Shown here: piece by piece, positions 21,801-32,559 of the stretch | Layout: the number at the start of each line of letters is the position of its first letter | How positions within the stretch are numbered: the first letter of the stretch is position 1 | Source: Cavia porcellus | Taxonomy: Eukaryota > Chordata > Mammalia > Rodentia > Caviidae | DNA length: 64,000 nt | Reading direction: 5' to 3' | NCBI RefSeq assembly: GCF_034190915.1 | Contig: NW_026947487.1 | Span: 120,179,201 to 120,243,200 of the forward strand | Made by a program: the position numbers and the translations under genes | The notes under the pieces: model-generated | Told to the model about the DNA's origin: nothing | Database searches by the model: none | Seen by the model: the letters and a program-made list of their open reading frames with translations, nothing else

Positions 21801-24800
21801 CTGGGTCCTAGATGGCAGCCAGTCATGGCTGACACTCTCCCATATTGGTTGGCCCTGTGGCCAGCACCCCAGACAGGGCCCACAAGGCTCCTCCTTGCTA
21901 GTGCGGGCAGTACTTTCTGCATGTGAAGGCCAGGGAACAGGAAGGAAGATCACCAGCAGGTGTAGGCCAGGCATGCTGGGCCCGAGTCACAGGCCATGGA
22001 CAGCTCCCCAGGTGGAAGTGCTCCCGCACAGCTGAGCCCGGCTCAGTGACAAGAAGGGCTGTGCCTGAGCCACCTCAGGTCCTCACACAACTGGGGCCGA
22101 GGCTCCGGCAGGCCCTGTGCTTCTGGCACCATCGTCTGGGACCCTGTGTTGGGCCCATACCCAAGCCTTGCAGATTTGGACCTCCAGTAGGAGCTAGGCC
22201 ACACCGCCCAATTCTCTGCAGACCCAGGGCAGCAGTGGGAGCAGCGGAAGGAAGACGAACAGGTCACAGCACAAGCCTGGTGCAGCTGCACAGGAAATGC
22301 TGTGGGAACTGCACAGCATGCAAGGTACCTGAACACAGGGACACTGAGCCAGCACCGCAGCCTGAGCACCTGGCTGGAGCCGGAAGCCATCCAGCCCAGA
22401 GACAGATGCACCCTTGTCAGTGGTGGCACAGCTGGGAAAGCCATGGGCCTGCAGGGGGACGGGAGCCTGGCTGGATGGAGAGGACATAAGACCCGGCCCG
22501 AGTTTACAGAAGATGCAGCTTTGTCTGGGTCAGAGTTCCCTCTGAATTGAGACCTCATCGCTTCGAGAAGTCCTTTCTGTGATGAGGAAAGAAGGCCCAG
22601 AACTTCAGGCAAAGCTGGGCCACCTTAGGCCCCTCCTCTTCCCATATGCTGGCCTCTGGTGGGGCCATCTGGCTTGTCACCTGCCAGTCACACTGCACCA
22701 ACTGCCCCTGAGAGACCAGGTCTGTTGTAAGACAGGAGAGATTCCTGGAGCTGTTCTGCACAGCAGCTCGGCCCACCCCTAGGTGCCCCAGCAATATTCT
22801 GGGATGTCGCTGTCACCAGTCTAGGGTCTGGTTACCCTAAGGAGCCATTCCTCTACCCAGGAACTAGTGGAGGAAGGCACTAGTGAGGTGACACACATGG
22901 GAAGCCACAGGAAAACCACATGTGGGTCCACATGACCAAGATGTGGCAACAACCCAGAGAAATGTCACCTGGGGATGTTTCAGCCATGAGAAGGAGCCAA
23001 GCACTGTACAGGAAGCCACAGGAGGCCAAGTTCTATAGAATGCCATGCATCCAGCAAGAAGACAGCCTAAGCCTAACAGGAGATTCTCGGGGGGAAGGGA
23101 AAAGGACCAGTTTTTCTTTTGGGGTGGTGAATGTCCTGAATCACAATGATGGCTCAGTAACTGTGTGAACATCCCAGGAACTACTGCATTTTACCCTGTA
23201 TACACATGAATAGTGAGGCCCTGAATGCGACCTCAGGGACACTGTTAAAAGCCAGGCAGAAGGCACACGCCTGTCAGCACACAGCCAAGGTGTGGCTGCT
23301 TCACTCAGCAGAAGAAAAAGAGTCCTTTGCAACGCAGGGAAGGACTGGTCTCTGAAGAAGAATGGAACGGATGGAAGTTAGGTGCCTGGCACTGCTGGCA
23401 AAATACAGGGGTGGCTCAAGAAGCTGCTCGCCCACAAGGTGCCCGTCCCCCAGCCTCGCCCCTCAGGAGCAGCGCACAGAAGGAAGCATCCACGTGGGGG
23501 GGTGCAGCTTCCGGCCTACTTTGATCTCTATTGCTGTGTGGCAGCAGCAGTCGCACCAAGGCCAGCCTCTCCCATGGAGGCTCCTGCCTGTGTCCGCCCA
23601 GGGCCTGGTGCTAAGCAGCTTCTCAGCCAGATGAAGTAGGTGAGGTGGTGGGTGTGGGACTGGCCCTTCTCCCAGAAATTTAGGACATCAAAGATGGACC
23701 ACAGGCCTGAGAGCACCATCAATGCGGCACTCCTGCTTGGGGCTCCCACACTCACCAGAGAGCTAGAGGAGGTCAGTGTTTCAGAGATTGCCAACACCAG
23801 CAGGCAGGTGCTGTCAGGACATGCAGCTGTCCTTGCCAGAGGCCCCTTGGGAAGGCTTTTGGGGCAGCCTCACTGCTGGATCCACACGTGGCTCTTAGTG
23901 CAGGCTGATCCCCAAGGGTGACAGGCAGCATCTCCCTCTCTAATGCAGCTCCTGAAAGCCCCTCTCCACAGCTCTAGGAGCAGCCACTGGCCCGAAGCTT
24001 GAGCTTGAACACCTCCCTACATCCTTCACTCTGGCCCTGCGCAGGAGCAGCAGCACCTACTCTGCACAGGGCTGCCCTCACCACAAGGAAACCCGCTCTC
24101 ACAAAGGAGGGAAAGAATCAGACCGTGAGTGAACTTTTTGAAGGTGATGGGAGAAGTTCCAAGCTTCTTCTGCTCATCCGCTCACTGCCTTAGCGACAGA
24201 GACTGCAAGAAGTCAGAGGAGGTCAAGAACAGCCAGAAAAACAAGGCCAGCAGAAAAAGCCAGGAGATCTTTTCAAGGCAGATGTTATGATAAGAGCTTA
24301 AGAAGAGATGCTTTTCAACCCCAGTCTTGTGTGCTGTAAGGCAGACCACATTTGAAGAAAGACATTTGGGGGGAAAAAGAAGGAGTAAAGACTGGCTTGT
24401 GCAGACTAAGACACCAAATATGCCATGACCTGTTGTGGTGGCCAACTGGTGACCAGGCCAAGCCAACGAAGACCTTCTAAAATGAGGCCAGACAAACCTC
24501 ACAGCAGCTGCAAGACGCAGAACACACCATAAGACACCCACTTGGGAGTGATCACAGAAGTCAGTCCTGGTCAAGGCTGGCTGCCCAATGTGACAGCAGA
24601 ATGAGACTGAGTAGATCACCCTCACAAGATCAGCAGGGCTCCTAGGGTGAGCAAGCACCCATGCTGCCTGACACAGGGAGCAGAGAAGGCACAGGCAGCT
24701 CCCAGACCTGCCACCCTCCCTGCCTGCCCTGGGAGGAGGCATGAGTGACAGGCGCACACCCACTGGCAGTACGAGTTCCCTTCGCATGAGGAGCCTCCAA

Positions 24801-25750
24801 AGGCAGCTGCTTTTGTTTGCAAAATGTTCTAGAGCCTCCTACCAGCCTGAGTGCACCTTGCCCAACCTCCATGCCCAGCGACAGCCCCACCTCCTCAGCA
24901 GCAGGGCCATCTGCTGGGAGCCCTCCTGCTCTCTTCCCCGCCCCACAGTCCCGCTCCAGAACTGTGTTGTGCAGCATTTAGGAGAGGTCTGGGAACAGAC
25001 TCTCTGATCTTGGCTCCTTCCCAACTAGGCTGGAGCTCCAGAGGACTGGAGCACGGATCCCCACGGGGAGAACCACATCCTCAAATTTCTGTTCCTGGAA
25101 CAGCTTAGCCAGCAATCCTCGCTAGAGAGCGTGCGTTGTGTCTAGTCCCATTTGGGCTCAGAGTGACTAGCGCTCCTTCAAAACAAAATAGCGCGGGGCT
25201 CCAAACACGCCCCTCTCCTAACTTTAAGAAACTCCTTTCCTCTGTAGTCGAAACGACCAGACAGCGGGGCGACAAAGAGTTGACAGCAAAAACTACAAGT
25301 CATTTATTGACAACTGCCCGCCCAGTGTTCCCACGACCAGTCCTGGGCGTTCAGCGCCGCGGTCACGGCGGAAGCCCAGAGCTCCGAGCCCGCCGAGGAC
25401 GTACGCGGGGCCGAAGACCATCGTCCCGAGCGCCCGGGGGGCGGGTTGCGCGCCACGGCGGCCGGGGCTGGGCCGCGCCTAACGTACCGCTGCGCGGCGT
25501 GGGGTCGAAGTACGCGCCCCCGCGTCCCGTGTTGCAGCCGCGGCCTCGGACCGGGCTGGAACCCCCTCCCGCGGCCTCCCGGAGGGTGCGCTCACGTGTG
25601 GCCGCAGCTGCCGATGGCCACCGGCCGGTGGTACACCTCCAGACAGATGGGGCAACTGTACTGCGCCTCCAGGCCGCTGTCGCCGCCCGCGGGCCCGGCT
25701 GGCGGCTGCCGCTGATGCGCCGAAGCCACCAGGCTGCGGAACATCGCCAT
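18838..25750 (-). CDS. RNF166: RING-type E3 ubiquitin ligase RNF166 (6 coding exons, 237 aa)
   Basis: RNF166 is a small RING E3 ligase of the RNF114/125/138/166 group, reported to act in antiviral signalling and xenophagy. Exons are 25750-25596, 21684-21528, 20400-20288, 19852-19738, 19514-19407 and 18903-18838. All joints keep frame. The C3HC4 RING uses C33, C36, C49, H51, C54, C57, C69 and C72. A C2HC finger follows (C98, C101, H113, C117), then two C2H2-type fingers (C152/C155/H168/H173 and C182/C185/H203/H208). The C-terminus [20 protein letters not shown] is a ubiquitin-interacting motif. The total of 237 aa equals the human length as I recall it. The ATG at 25750 has G at both -3 and +4. 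The frame stays open upstream to a GTG but not to another ATG. It shares a promoter with CTU2. Confidence 0.97.
20401..21527 (-). other. RNF166: RNF166 intron 2
   Basis: A 1.1-kb intron with no recognised repeat or exon. Its acceptor is TTACTTAG, with a short pyrimidine run. Confidence 0.7.
21685..25595 (-). other. RNF166: RNF166 intron 1
   Basis: A 3.9-kb intron. An old L1-like fragment lies at about 22942-23205. Otherwise I see nothing definable. The long frames are not conserved proteins. Confidence 0.7.
22942..23205 (+). repeat. Old L1-like 3' fragment
   Basis: 'caacaacccagagaaatgtc', 'ttcagccatgagaaggagcc' and 'tcttttggggtggtgaatg' occur in the order seen at the 3' end of ancient mammalian L1M elements. 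The match is from memory and the fragment is degenerate. Confidence 0.4.
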
Positions 25751-25972
25751 CCCGGGCCAGGCCACCGCCGCCGCCCCCCGTCCAGGCCGGCCCGGCCCGC
25801 GCGTCACCACCGCGACGGCGCCGCGCCCCCACCGCGTCACGGCCACGCCGGCGTCTCGCCGACGTCACGCGCGGCCGCCCCCTGCCTCACGTCACCGCTG
25901 CGTCGGGGACTGACGTCATCAAGGCGCGCCCCCCAGCTCTGCCTCGGCTACTGCTTCGTACCCGGTTCGACC
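25751..25972. promoter_or_regulatory. Bidirectional RNF166/CTU2 promoter with CRE cluster
   Basis: Only 222 bp separate the two ATGs. The block is very CpG-rich and has no TATA box. A perfect palindromic cAMP response element TGACGTCA lies at 25911-25918. Near matches lie at 25860-25867 (CGACGTCA) and 25888-25895 (CACGTCAC), with half sites CGTCA at 25802-25806 and 25835-25839. CREB/ATF binding sites of this kind are common in CpG-island bidirectional promoters. Confidence 0.8.
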
Positions 25973-27050
25973 ATGTGCCAGGTGGGCGAGGACTACGCGG
26001 AGCCGCCGCCTCGGGAGTCCCTGCCGGCACCCAGGCTTGGGTAGGAGCCCGCGGCGCTCTGAGCCGGGCGGGGCCACGCTTCCATCTGCCCCGCGCGCTC
26101 AGGGTGGCCCCGTTCTGTCCTCACGCTCCTGTCGCTACCCTTGGGCGGCGCAGAAGTTGTACGTCCTAGACAGGCTTACGGTCCCTTGTGCCTAGAGACG
26201 GCTTTCCCAGTCCCCACCCCGGGCCTTGTCTTGAAATTGATAGTTAGGACAGGGCATGGACCCTTCCTTTGGCTCAGCTTAGAGCGGGAAACAGGACCCC
26301 AGGCCTCAGCTTCCCATCTCCCCGAAGCCGCCCCGGGTGGGAAAGCAGCTCCCTGTGTTCTTACGCCCTCCCCTGTTGTATGTCCAAAGCTGTGGGCAGA
26401 AGTGTGTGAAGTGCAAGCAGGGCGAGCCGGTGGTGGTGATCCGAGCTGGAGATGCCTTTTGCAGGTGAGGCACCACTTTCCAGATGATATTTCGTTTTCA
26501 GAGACGATTACGCCGTATCACGTATTGCGGAAGGGGAGGTGGGAGGTTAAAGTCTCCATGATCCATTCAAGAGCAGCAAGGTCCACAAGGCAGTTTATGG
26601 GCAGAGATGGAAGTGGGATTTACCAAACGGGTAAAATGCGCCGTGAAGTGGGGCAGCGGCTGGGGAAAGCTGAGGTGCATCCAGGGGCAGATCACAGCGT
26701 CTTGGAAGCTCAGACAGGGACTGTGGGTGGAAGATGCCTTTTCAAATTAAAAAAAAAAAAATGTTTTTTTGAGACAGGATTTCATTGTACAATTCAGGCT
26801 GGCCATGAACTTGTAGTCTCCTACCTCAGCCTCCCAAGTGCTGGAATTACAGGCACGGACCACCATGCCCTGCTTAGATGCCTTTTTTAAATAAATGTGG
26901 AGTGTAGAAGCTTGACAGAGCTCCAGCCTTTCCCCAGGTCCCAGCGTTTTGGAACAGAGCAAGGGCTTATTCCCAGAGGATCTAGGGCAGGAAGATATTC
27001 CATTTTATCTGTAATTCTAGTGGCCCTTACCATCTTCTGTTTGCGTAATA

Positions 27051-27099
<49 letters not shown>

Positions 27100-30000
27100 T
27101 GGTACTGGTGATTGAACCTAGAGCCTTCAAACCAAATTATATCCCCCCACCACAGTTTTTTAAACTTCTGAGACAAAGTTCTCACCAATTGTTGAGCTGT
27201 TGTCCAGGCTAATCTTGAACTTGGAACCCTTTTGCCTTAGTCTTTCTAGTAGCTGGTGTTGCAGGCATACACAACTGCACTGCACTGCTGTGTTATGACC
27301 ATCTTAACATTTGGGTTTTTTCACTAGATTTATAGCTCCCTTAGCTCTAGTTCCCAGTGGCCCCATGTGCTACTTTATGTAGTGTATGTGTTTGCTGAGT
27401 TCGCGATAGTCTCACATTTTTAAGTTGATCTCGAGTTTTGCATTCTAGTTTCTAAAACATTTTTTAAAAAAAGACACTGGGAAGCAAGAGACTGTTGTCT
27501 AGCTGGAAGTTCCGATTCTGTGGTATCAGAAGCCCAGGTCTCTGTTTGCTTGAGCTTCCTGGCTATCTCTGCTCAGGTGGCTGGCACACTAGTCTTTGGA
27601 GGACAGACTGGAGGCCCAGCTCTGCAGCCTGCTCTGCACTTTCTCCTGACCCCAAGGGTGGTGCTGCTGCCTGGCTGCTGCCATCAAGCAAGCAGTTGGC
27701 ACCTTTCCTAACAGGGACCAGGGCAGCCTCACCTTCACTGTGGCACCTGTGGGATGTGAGATGCAGCTCCCACATCCTGTGTGCTCATAGCTGGTAGGGC
27801 TTGGGGCACCCTGTGAGCAGTGTGGCTTTTGGGGAGCCTACCAGTTTGGCAGAGCCTCTGTGAAGATGGTCCAGCTTGGTGTCTGTGTTGCAGGGACTGT
27901 TTCAAGGCCTTCTACATCCACAAGTTCAGAGCCATGCTAGGCAAGAACCGGCTCATCTTTCCTGGCGAGAAGGTACCCGTGTGTGTGTGTGTGGGGGGGT
28001 TGGGCGCCTGCTTCTTTCCCTTCTGCCTGTTGTATAGCCCACCGGCCGCCCTGTGCTCACTCTTCTGGCAGGCTGTCCACATGGGAAGGACATGATCACA
28101 CTGAAGGCAAGTGTCACTTGCTGGTGTTTCTTCTCCAGGTACTCTTGGCATGGTCTGGTGGACCCTCATCCAGCTCCATGGTCTGGCAGGTCCTTGAGGT
28201 ACGTTCACACCTACCCGAGCACAGGCTGCTGGGCAGAGCTGCAGTGGGGTCTCCCTTCCTACACACCCCAACTGGAACCCCTAGAGGGCTCTTAGTGTGT
28301 GCACAGGTTCCAAGCCAGCAGGGTGCCAGCTGTACCCATGTTAGCACCATCCACTTGCCCACCCTGCAGAGATCAGCTGCACAGGGTGACTTGTGGGGAC
28401 GGCAACTCATACATAGGGGTGGGGATGGATTGCCCTCACGCTGCAGACACAGGAGGTGCTGGGACGTTTTCCGTGAGAACTAGGAAATTTCAGGGATATC
28501 GGCATGGGGTAGGCATGGGGGCTCCCTGCATACTTCCTGTGAGGGTGCACACTGCGGGGGAGTGGGTTGTAGGCACTGGAGGTGAGTGTTAGTGGCCCAA
28601 GATCAACCTGGACAAGGGGTGGGCTGGCCCATTGAGGTATTTTGTACCAGCCTTATGAATAAGGTCTGCCCAGCCTGAGTCTGAATGGCTTTGTCCAATT
28701 AAGGGGAGAGTCCCACTCCTGGCTGGTTTTCCCCCAACCAGTGACCCCAAACATGCCCACATGGGGCCAAGCTAAGGCTCACCCCAGGCCATGTACCAGC
28801 TCCTCAGCACGGCCCATCTCTGTTCTTCTGAGTGTGCTTCTAAGTAGTGCCCAGCAGGTGGCACTGTGGCTCCTTTGTTCGAGGTGCTGGGGTGTCAGAT
28901 AAACCCAAGGGCTGGTTCTGAGGTTCTGTAGACGGGTCAGGGAGGTGGACACTGCTTTCCTGGCAGGAGTGGAGTCACCCATGGCCACCCTTCAGTAAGT
29001 TGGGCTGCTCGGTCTCCCCACAGAGCTGCCTGGCCCTCAAGTCAGAATGGCTCTGTCTATTTTGAGAGGAGGGCAGCTCTCTACTTCCAGGAACCAAAGT
29101 CTGGAGGCGTGGTCTGCTGAAAACACCCTGTGTGTCCCCTCCAGGGTCTGAGCCAACACTCTGCTAAGAGGCTGCGCTTCGTGCCAGGGGTCATCTATGT
29201 GGATGGTACGTGTGGCCACCCCTCTTCCAGGCCCTGGTCACTTGTAGTGGGCCCCACTGAGCCTCCTGGATAGAAGGGGTCTGCGACTGGTGTGGTCCTC
29301 ACACTGAGGCCCTGGTGGTAAACATTTCCAAGGGAGCCAGTACAAGTTCAGCTTCAGATGACTGCAGGGAGTAGGACTGTGTCCTACTTGGCCCACCATG
29401 AGGTCCAGGGGCTGAGGAGGACTAGTGACCAGGGCTGGGTATGGGGGTTATCTGTAGCCACCTGTGGCATGTGTGGCACAGTGGATGCGTGGAGCCCTGT
29501 TGGTGTGAGCCAGGTCACCCAGCAGCATCAGGAAACGGTTGTATTTGGTAATTAAAGCCCCAGTGTTGAGAGTTAAGTGCAGTGCTGGCACTTTGCTGTC
29601 AGGGAGTGGGTCTGGACCGCAGCTTAGGTATGCAGTCTCCAAAACGTTTGCCATCGCTTCGCCGGGGAGCAAAACCGCTCCCCCACCATTGTCTGCATCG
29701 GCCTTTTATTTGTTTTGTAGACTGGGGATTGAAGCCAGGACCTTTTACTGAGTTATATTCCTACCTCTTTCTCAATTTTTCATTTTGAGACAGGGTTTTA
29801 CTAAGTTGTTATCTGGAGTGGGCTGGAAATTGTAGTTCTCCTGCCTCAGCCTTCTGCAGTACTAGGGTTATAGGTGTGCACCACTCTGCCCAGCTGTCAG
29901 CTTCCAGTAACCACTGCCCCGCAGTGCCCCTCGGCCACCACTCCAGGGCTGAGCCCCTGACCCCCTTTGCCGGGCTTTGCAGAAGGTGCAGCCTGTGGCC

Positions 30001-32218
30001 GGAGCCTGGAAGACAGAGCAAAGACCCTGGCTGAGGTGAAGCAGGTTCTGCACACTGTCGGCTTCCCGTGGCACGTAGTATCCCTAGAAGAGGTAGGTGG
30101 CCTGCGCTTGGCAAAGGGCTGGGCATGTGACGTGGGCCACTTGGAGCCTGGCCTGGGCCTCACTGCCTGCATCCCGAAAGGTGTTCGGCCTGCCACCGTC
30201 GGTGCTGCGGTGCTGTCCCCAGGAGCTGGCCGGGACAGAGGGTGCCTATAAGGCGGCTGTGGACAGCTTCCTCCAGCACCAGCACACGCTGCAGGTCGAG
30301 GGAGCTGGGGACAGCTACAGTCTGGCTCGGGGGGACGAGGAGCAGTCCTGGCCACAGAGCCAGGACCCTCATGGCCCTCCGAGCCCGGCCGCATCCCCCT
30401 CTGCCGCCCAGACTGAGGCCCTGTGCAGGCTGTTTGAGTCCGTGCAGACGCTGACGGCCAAAGAGGAGCTTCTGCAGACCCTGCGGTGAGCCCCGCCCTG
30501 CACTCTGGCCCCTGCTTGCCCCCCCAGCCCAGGTAGCCTCTGCAACGTGGCTTCTGCACCCCAGGAGCCACCTAATCCTGCATGTGGCCCGAGCCCACGG
30601 CTACTCCAAAGTGATGACTGGGGACAGCTGCACACGTCTGGCCATCAAGCTCATGACCAACCTGGCCCTGGGCCGCGGGGCCTTCCTTGCCTGGGACACG
30701 GTATGCAAGGCCCCTCTCCACTTGCCTCCTTTGCCAGAAGGCAGTCATTGGGTCATCCTGGGGTCTTCCACATGGTGGGGGACTGAGACCAACCCAGCTT
30801 GGTGGTGGGTGCAGCTGGGACCTCAGCCAATAGCTGCATCCCCCAGGGCTTCTCAGACGAGCGGCATGGGGACGTGGTGGTGGTGCGGCCCATGCGGGAC
30901 CATACACTGAAGGAGGTGGCCTTCTACAATCGCCTGTTTGCTATCCCCTCAGTCTTCACGCCAGCTGTGGACACGAAGGTGGGCCCTTGGGATGAGCTGC
31001 ACGGGAAGGCAGGCGGTCTCCCTTACGCAGAGCCAGAGGCCCCAGCACAGTCGGACTGAACTGTCCACGCTAGCCAGGCACTCACTGTGACCCCTCCTCA
31101 AGCACCCCCGATGTCCCAGTACCTTCCTCCCACCTATGGCATTGGCAGTGGGGTGCTCTGAGGACACCTGTGCCTTGAAGGGCCAGGCCGACCCCTGCTG
31201 GCACACTGGCTGCTGTGGGAAGCCAGGTATGTCTGTCTAGTGCCCGCCTACAGCTCTGCCTTCGCCTCCAGGCCCCTGAGAAAGCCAGCATCCACCGGCT
31301 GATGGAGGCCTTTATCCTTCAGCTGCAGGCCCAGTTCCCCTCCACAGTCAGCACTGTGTACAGGTGTGTAGGTGGGCACAGGGACTGGGAGGGGGCGGAG
31401 CCCCGCTGGTGGCACCCTGTGATCTGTGCTTCTTGCCCCCAGGACGAGCGAGAAGCTGGTTAAGGCACCCAGGGAAGACTGTGCGGGGGAGCCCGAGGGC
31501 CCCCGCTGCCTTCTCTGCCTGTGCATCCTGGACATTGATGCTGCTGGTTCGTGCTAGACCTTGGGGTGCTGGGGTGGATGCTGGGGTTCAGCTACCCCAC
31601 GGTCCCCCTCAGTCCCTCTCTGCTTGCAGACAGTGCTACAGCTTTTGGGGCTCAGACCTCAACTCTCTCCCAGATGCCGCCATCTGCCCTGCAGGCTGAG
31701 GCTGGGACCCGCACTGCCCCCTGCTGTGCTGTAGGCAGGGCCCCGGGCTGCTGTTGGAAGGCCTGCAGGAGGTAAGTCCCCACTGGGGACAGGGCTGACT
31801 TAGGACAGAGCCCAGAGGCCAGGCACTCAGGTCTGGCTCCGTTTCCCCAGGGAACACGACAGTCAGACCCAGGTCATCCAGCAACTGTGCTACAGCTGCC
31901 GGGGGAACATGAAGGACTTGGTGAGTGGCTGACTGCCCCTTGCCTCCTGACAGCAGCAGGACACCCTGTGTGTGGGCTTTGCTGCCCCTTACCCACACTA
32001 CCTTCTGTTGCAGCCCTCCCTGGACCCCTTGCCCCCCTACATCCTGGCCGAGGCCCAGCTCCGCAGCCAGAGGTACAAGACCTGTTTGGCGGGCGCACAG
32101 GTGGGAGCCCCCAGGGCTGGTTCCCACACACACTTCCCACAGGGCCCGGGTCATGCAGGAGATCCAGGATTATCTGATCGAGGACAGTGACGCCGAGACA
32201 GAGACCACTCAGAGCTGA
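25973..32218 (+). CDS. CTU2: Cytosolic tRNA 2-thiolation subunit CTU2/NCS2 (15 coding exons, 522 aa)
   Basis: CTU2 pairs with CTU1 to thiolate the wobble uridine (mcm5s2U34) of Lys, Glu and Gln tRNAs, using sulfur passed by URM1. Exons are 25973-26040, 26390-26464, 27894-27972, 28139-28198, 29145-29205, 29983-30092, 30181-30485, 30565-30700, 30847-30978, 31272-31363, 31443-31546, 31630-31771, 31851-31920, 32014-32072 and 32143-32218. Cys pairs C28/C31 and C47/C50 form the N-terminal metal site. The PP-loop SGGPSS is at residues 80-85, within the adenylation-type fold. C-terminal pairs C395/C398 and C468/C471 match the family. Exon 7 carries a variable Pro/Gln-rich linker. The ATG has A at -3. 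Human CTU2 is 515 aa as I recall. Several 3' introns are only 70-93 nt. Exon 11 ends on a weak donor, GTTCGT. Confidence 0.96.
26756..26878 (-). repeat. B1-type SINE
   Basis: Nearly intact complement: 'gagacaggatttcattgtac', then 'cctcagcctcccaagtgctg' and 'caccatgccctgc'. A T-rich end marks its A-tail. Confidence 0.9.
27052..27098 (+). repeat. (TG)n microsatellite
   Basis: About 23 uninterrupted TG units lie directly before the tail end of the SINE at 27100. Confidence 0.95.
27100..27290 (-). repeat. dID-B1 composite SINE, degenerate
   Basis: The ID-end complement 'ggtactggtgattgaaccta' is followed by the B1 complement 'gagacaaagttctcaccaa' and 'gctggtgttgcaggcatac'. Confidence 0.75.
28199..29144 (+). 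other. CTU2: CTU2 intron 4
   Basis: A 946-bp intron. I see no repeat or exon in it. Confidence 0.7.
29206..29982 (+). other. CTU2: CTU2 intron 5
   Basis: A 777-bp intron. Its last 270 bp are mostly a dID-B1 SINE (29712-29898) that ends 84 bp before the exon 6 acceptor. Confidence 0.75.
29712..29898 (-). repeat. dID-B1 composite SINE
   Basis: The ID-like complement 'gactggggattgaagccagg' is followed by the B1 complement 'gagacagggttttactaag' and 'cctgcctcagccttctgc'. Confidence 0.85.
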
Positions 32219-32306
32219 GCCAGGACACGCTTGGGCGGCACGGGCAGCTTTTCACTCAGGGTGGCAGGCAAGGCTGTGGGGCTGGCTCAGGCTTATTGTT
32301 TGTATA

Positions 32307-32312
32307 AATAAA
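32307..32312 (+). terminator. CTU2: CTU2 poly(A) signal (AATAAA)
   Basis: AATAAA 89 bp past the CTU2 stop, in an A/T-rich island within GC-rich sequence. It is 5 bp from the opposing PIEZO1 signal. Confidence 0.85.
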
Positions 32313-32317
32313 AAGAT

Positions 32318-32323
32318 TTTAAT
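32318..32323 (-). terminator. PIEZO1: PIEZO1 poly(A) signal (ATTAAA)
   Basis: ATTAAA on the minus strand, 237 bp past the PIEZO1 stop. It is the only poly(A) hexamer found near the end of the gene. Cleavage downstream of it would fall inside the CTU2 3' UTR. Confidence 0.75.
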
Positions 32324-32559
32324 TAGAAAACTCTACAGTACGTGTGAGGCAGGGTGAGCTGGGGTTCCAGGCCCAGTGTGGCTGCACTGGGTGCATGAGG
32401 CCACGGGGAGCACAGTGGCCTTCCATCAGCAGCATCAGGGTTTGGGTGGGCCGGGGAGAACACGTGGCAGCCACAGCCCTGGCCCACGGAGCGCCACCTA
32501 TGCTGGTGGCTGTGCTGCCTGTGGCAGCTCCTTCATTCCCGGTGCCAAGCAGCCAGGCT

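Larger units (their letters stand above)
26465..27893 (+). other. CTU2: CTU2 intron 2
   Basis: A 1.4-kb intron with a B1 (26756-26878), a (TG)n run (27052-27098) and a dID-B1 element (27100-27290). Confidence 0.75.

Noticed and set aside
25751..25846. N-terminal extension of RNF166
   Set aside because: The frame is open, but the upstream codon is GTG, not ATG. The protein from 25750 matches the family start and length.
25136..26044. 302-codon plus-strand frame covering CTU2 exon 1
   Set aside because: It runs antisense through RNF166 exon 1 and the promoter. The conserved CTU2 start is the internal ATG at 25973.
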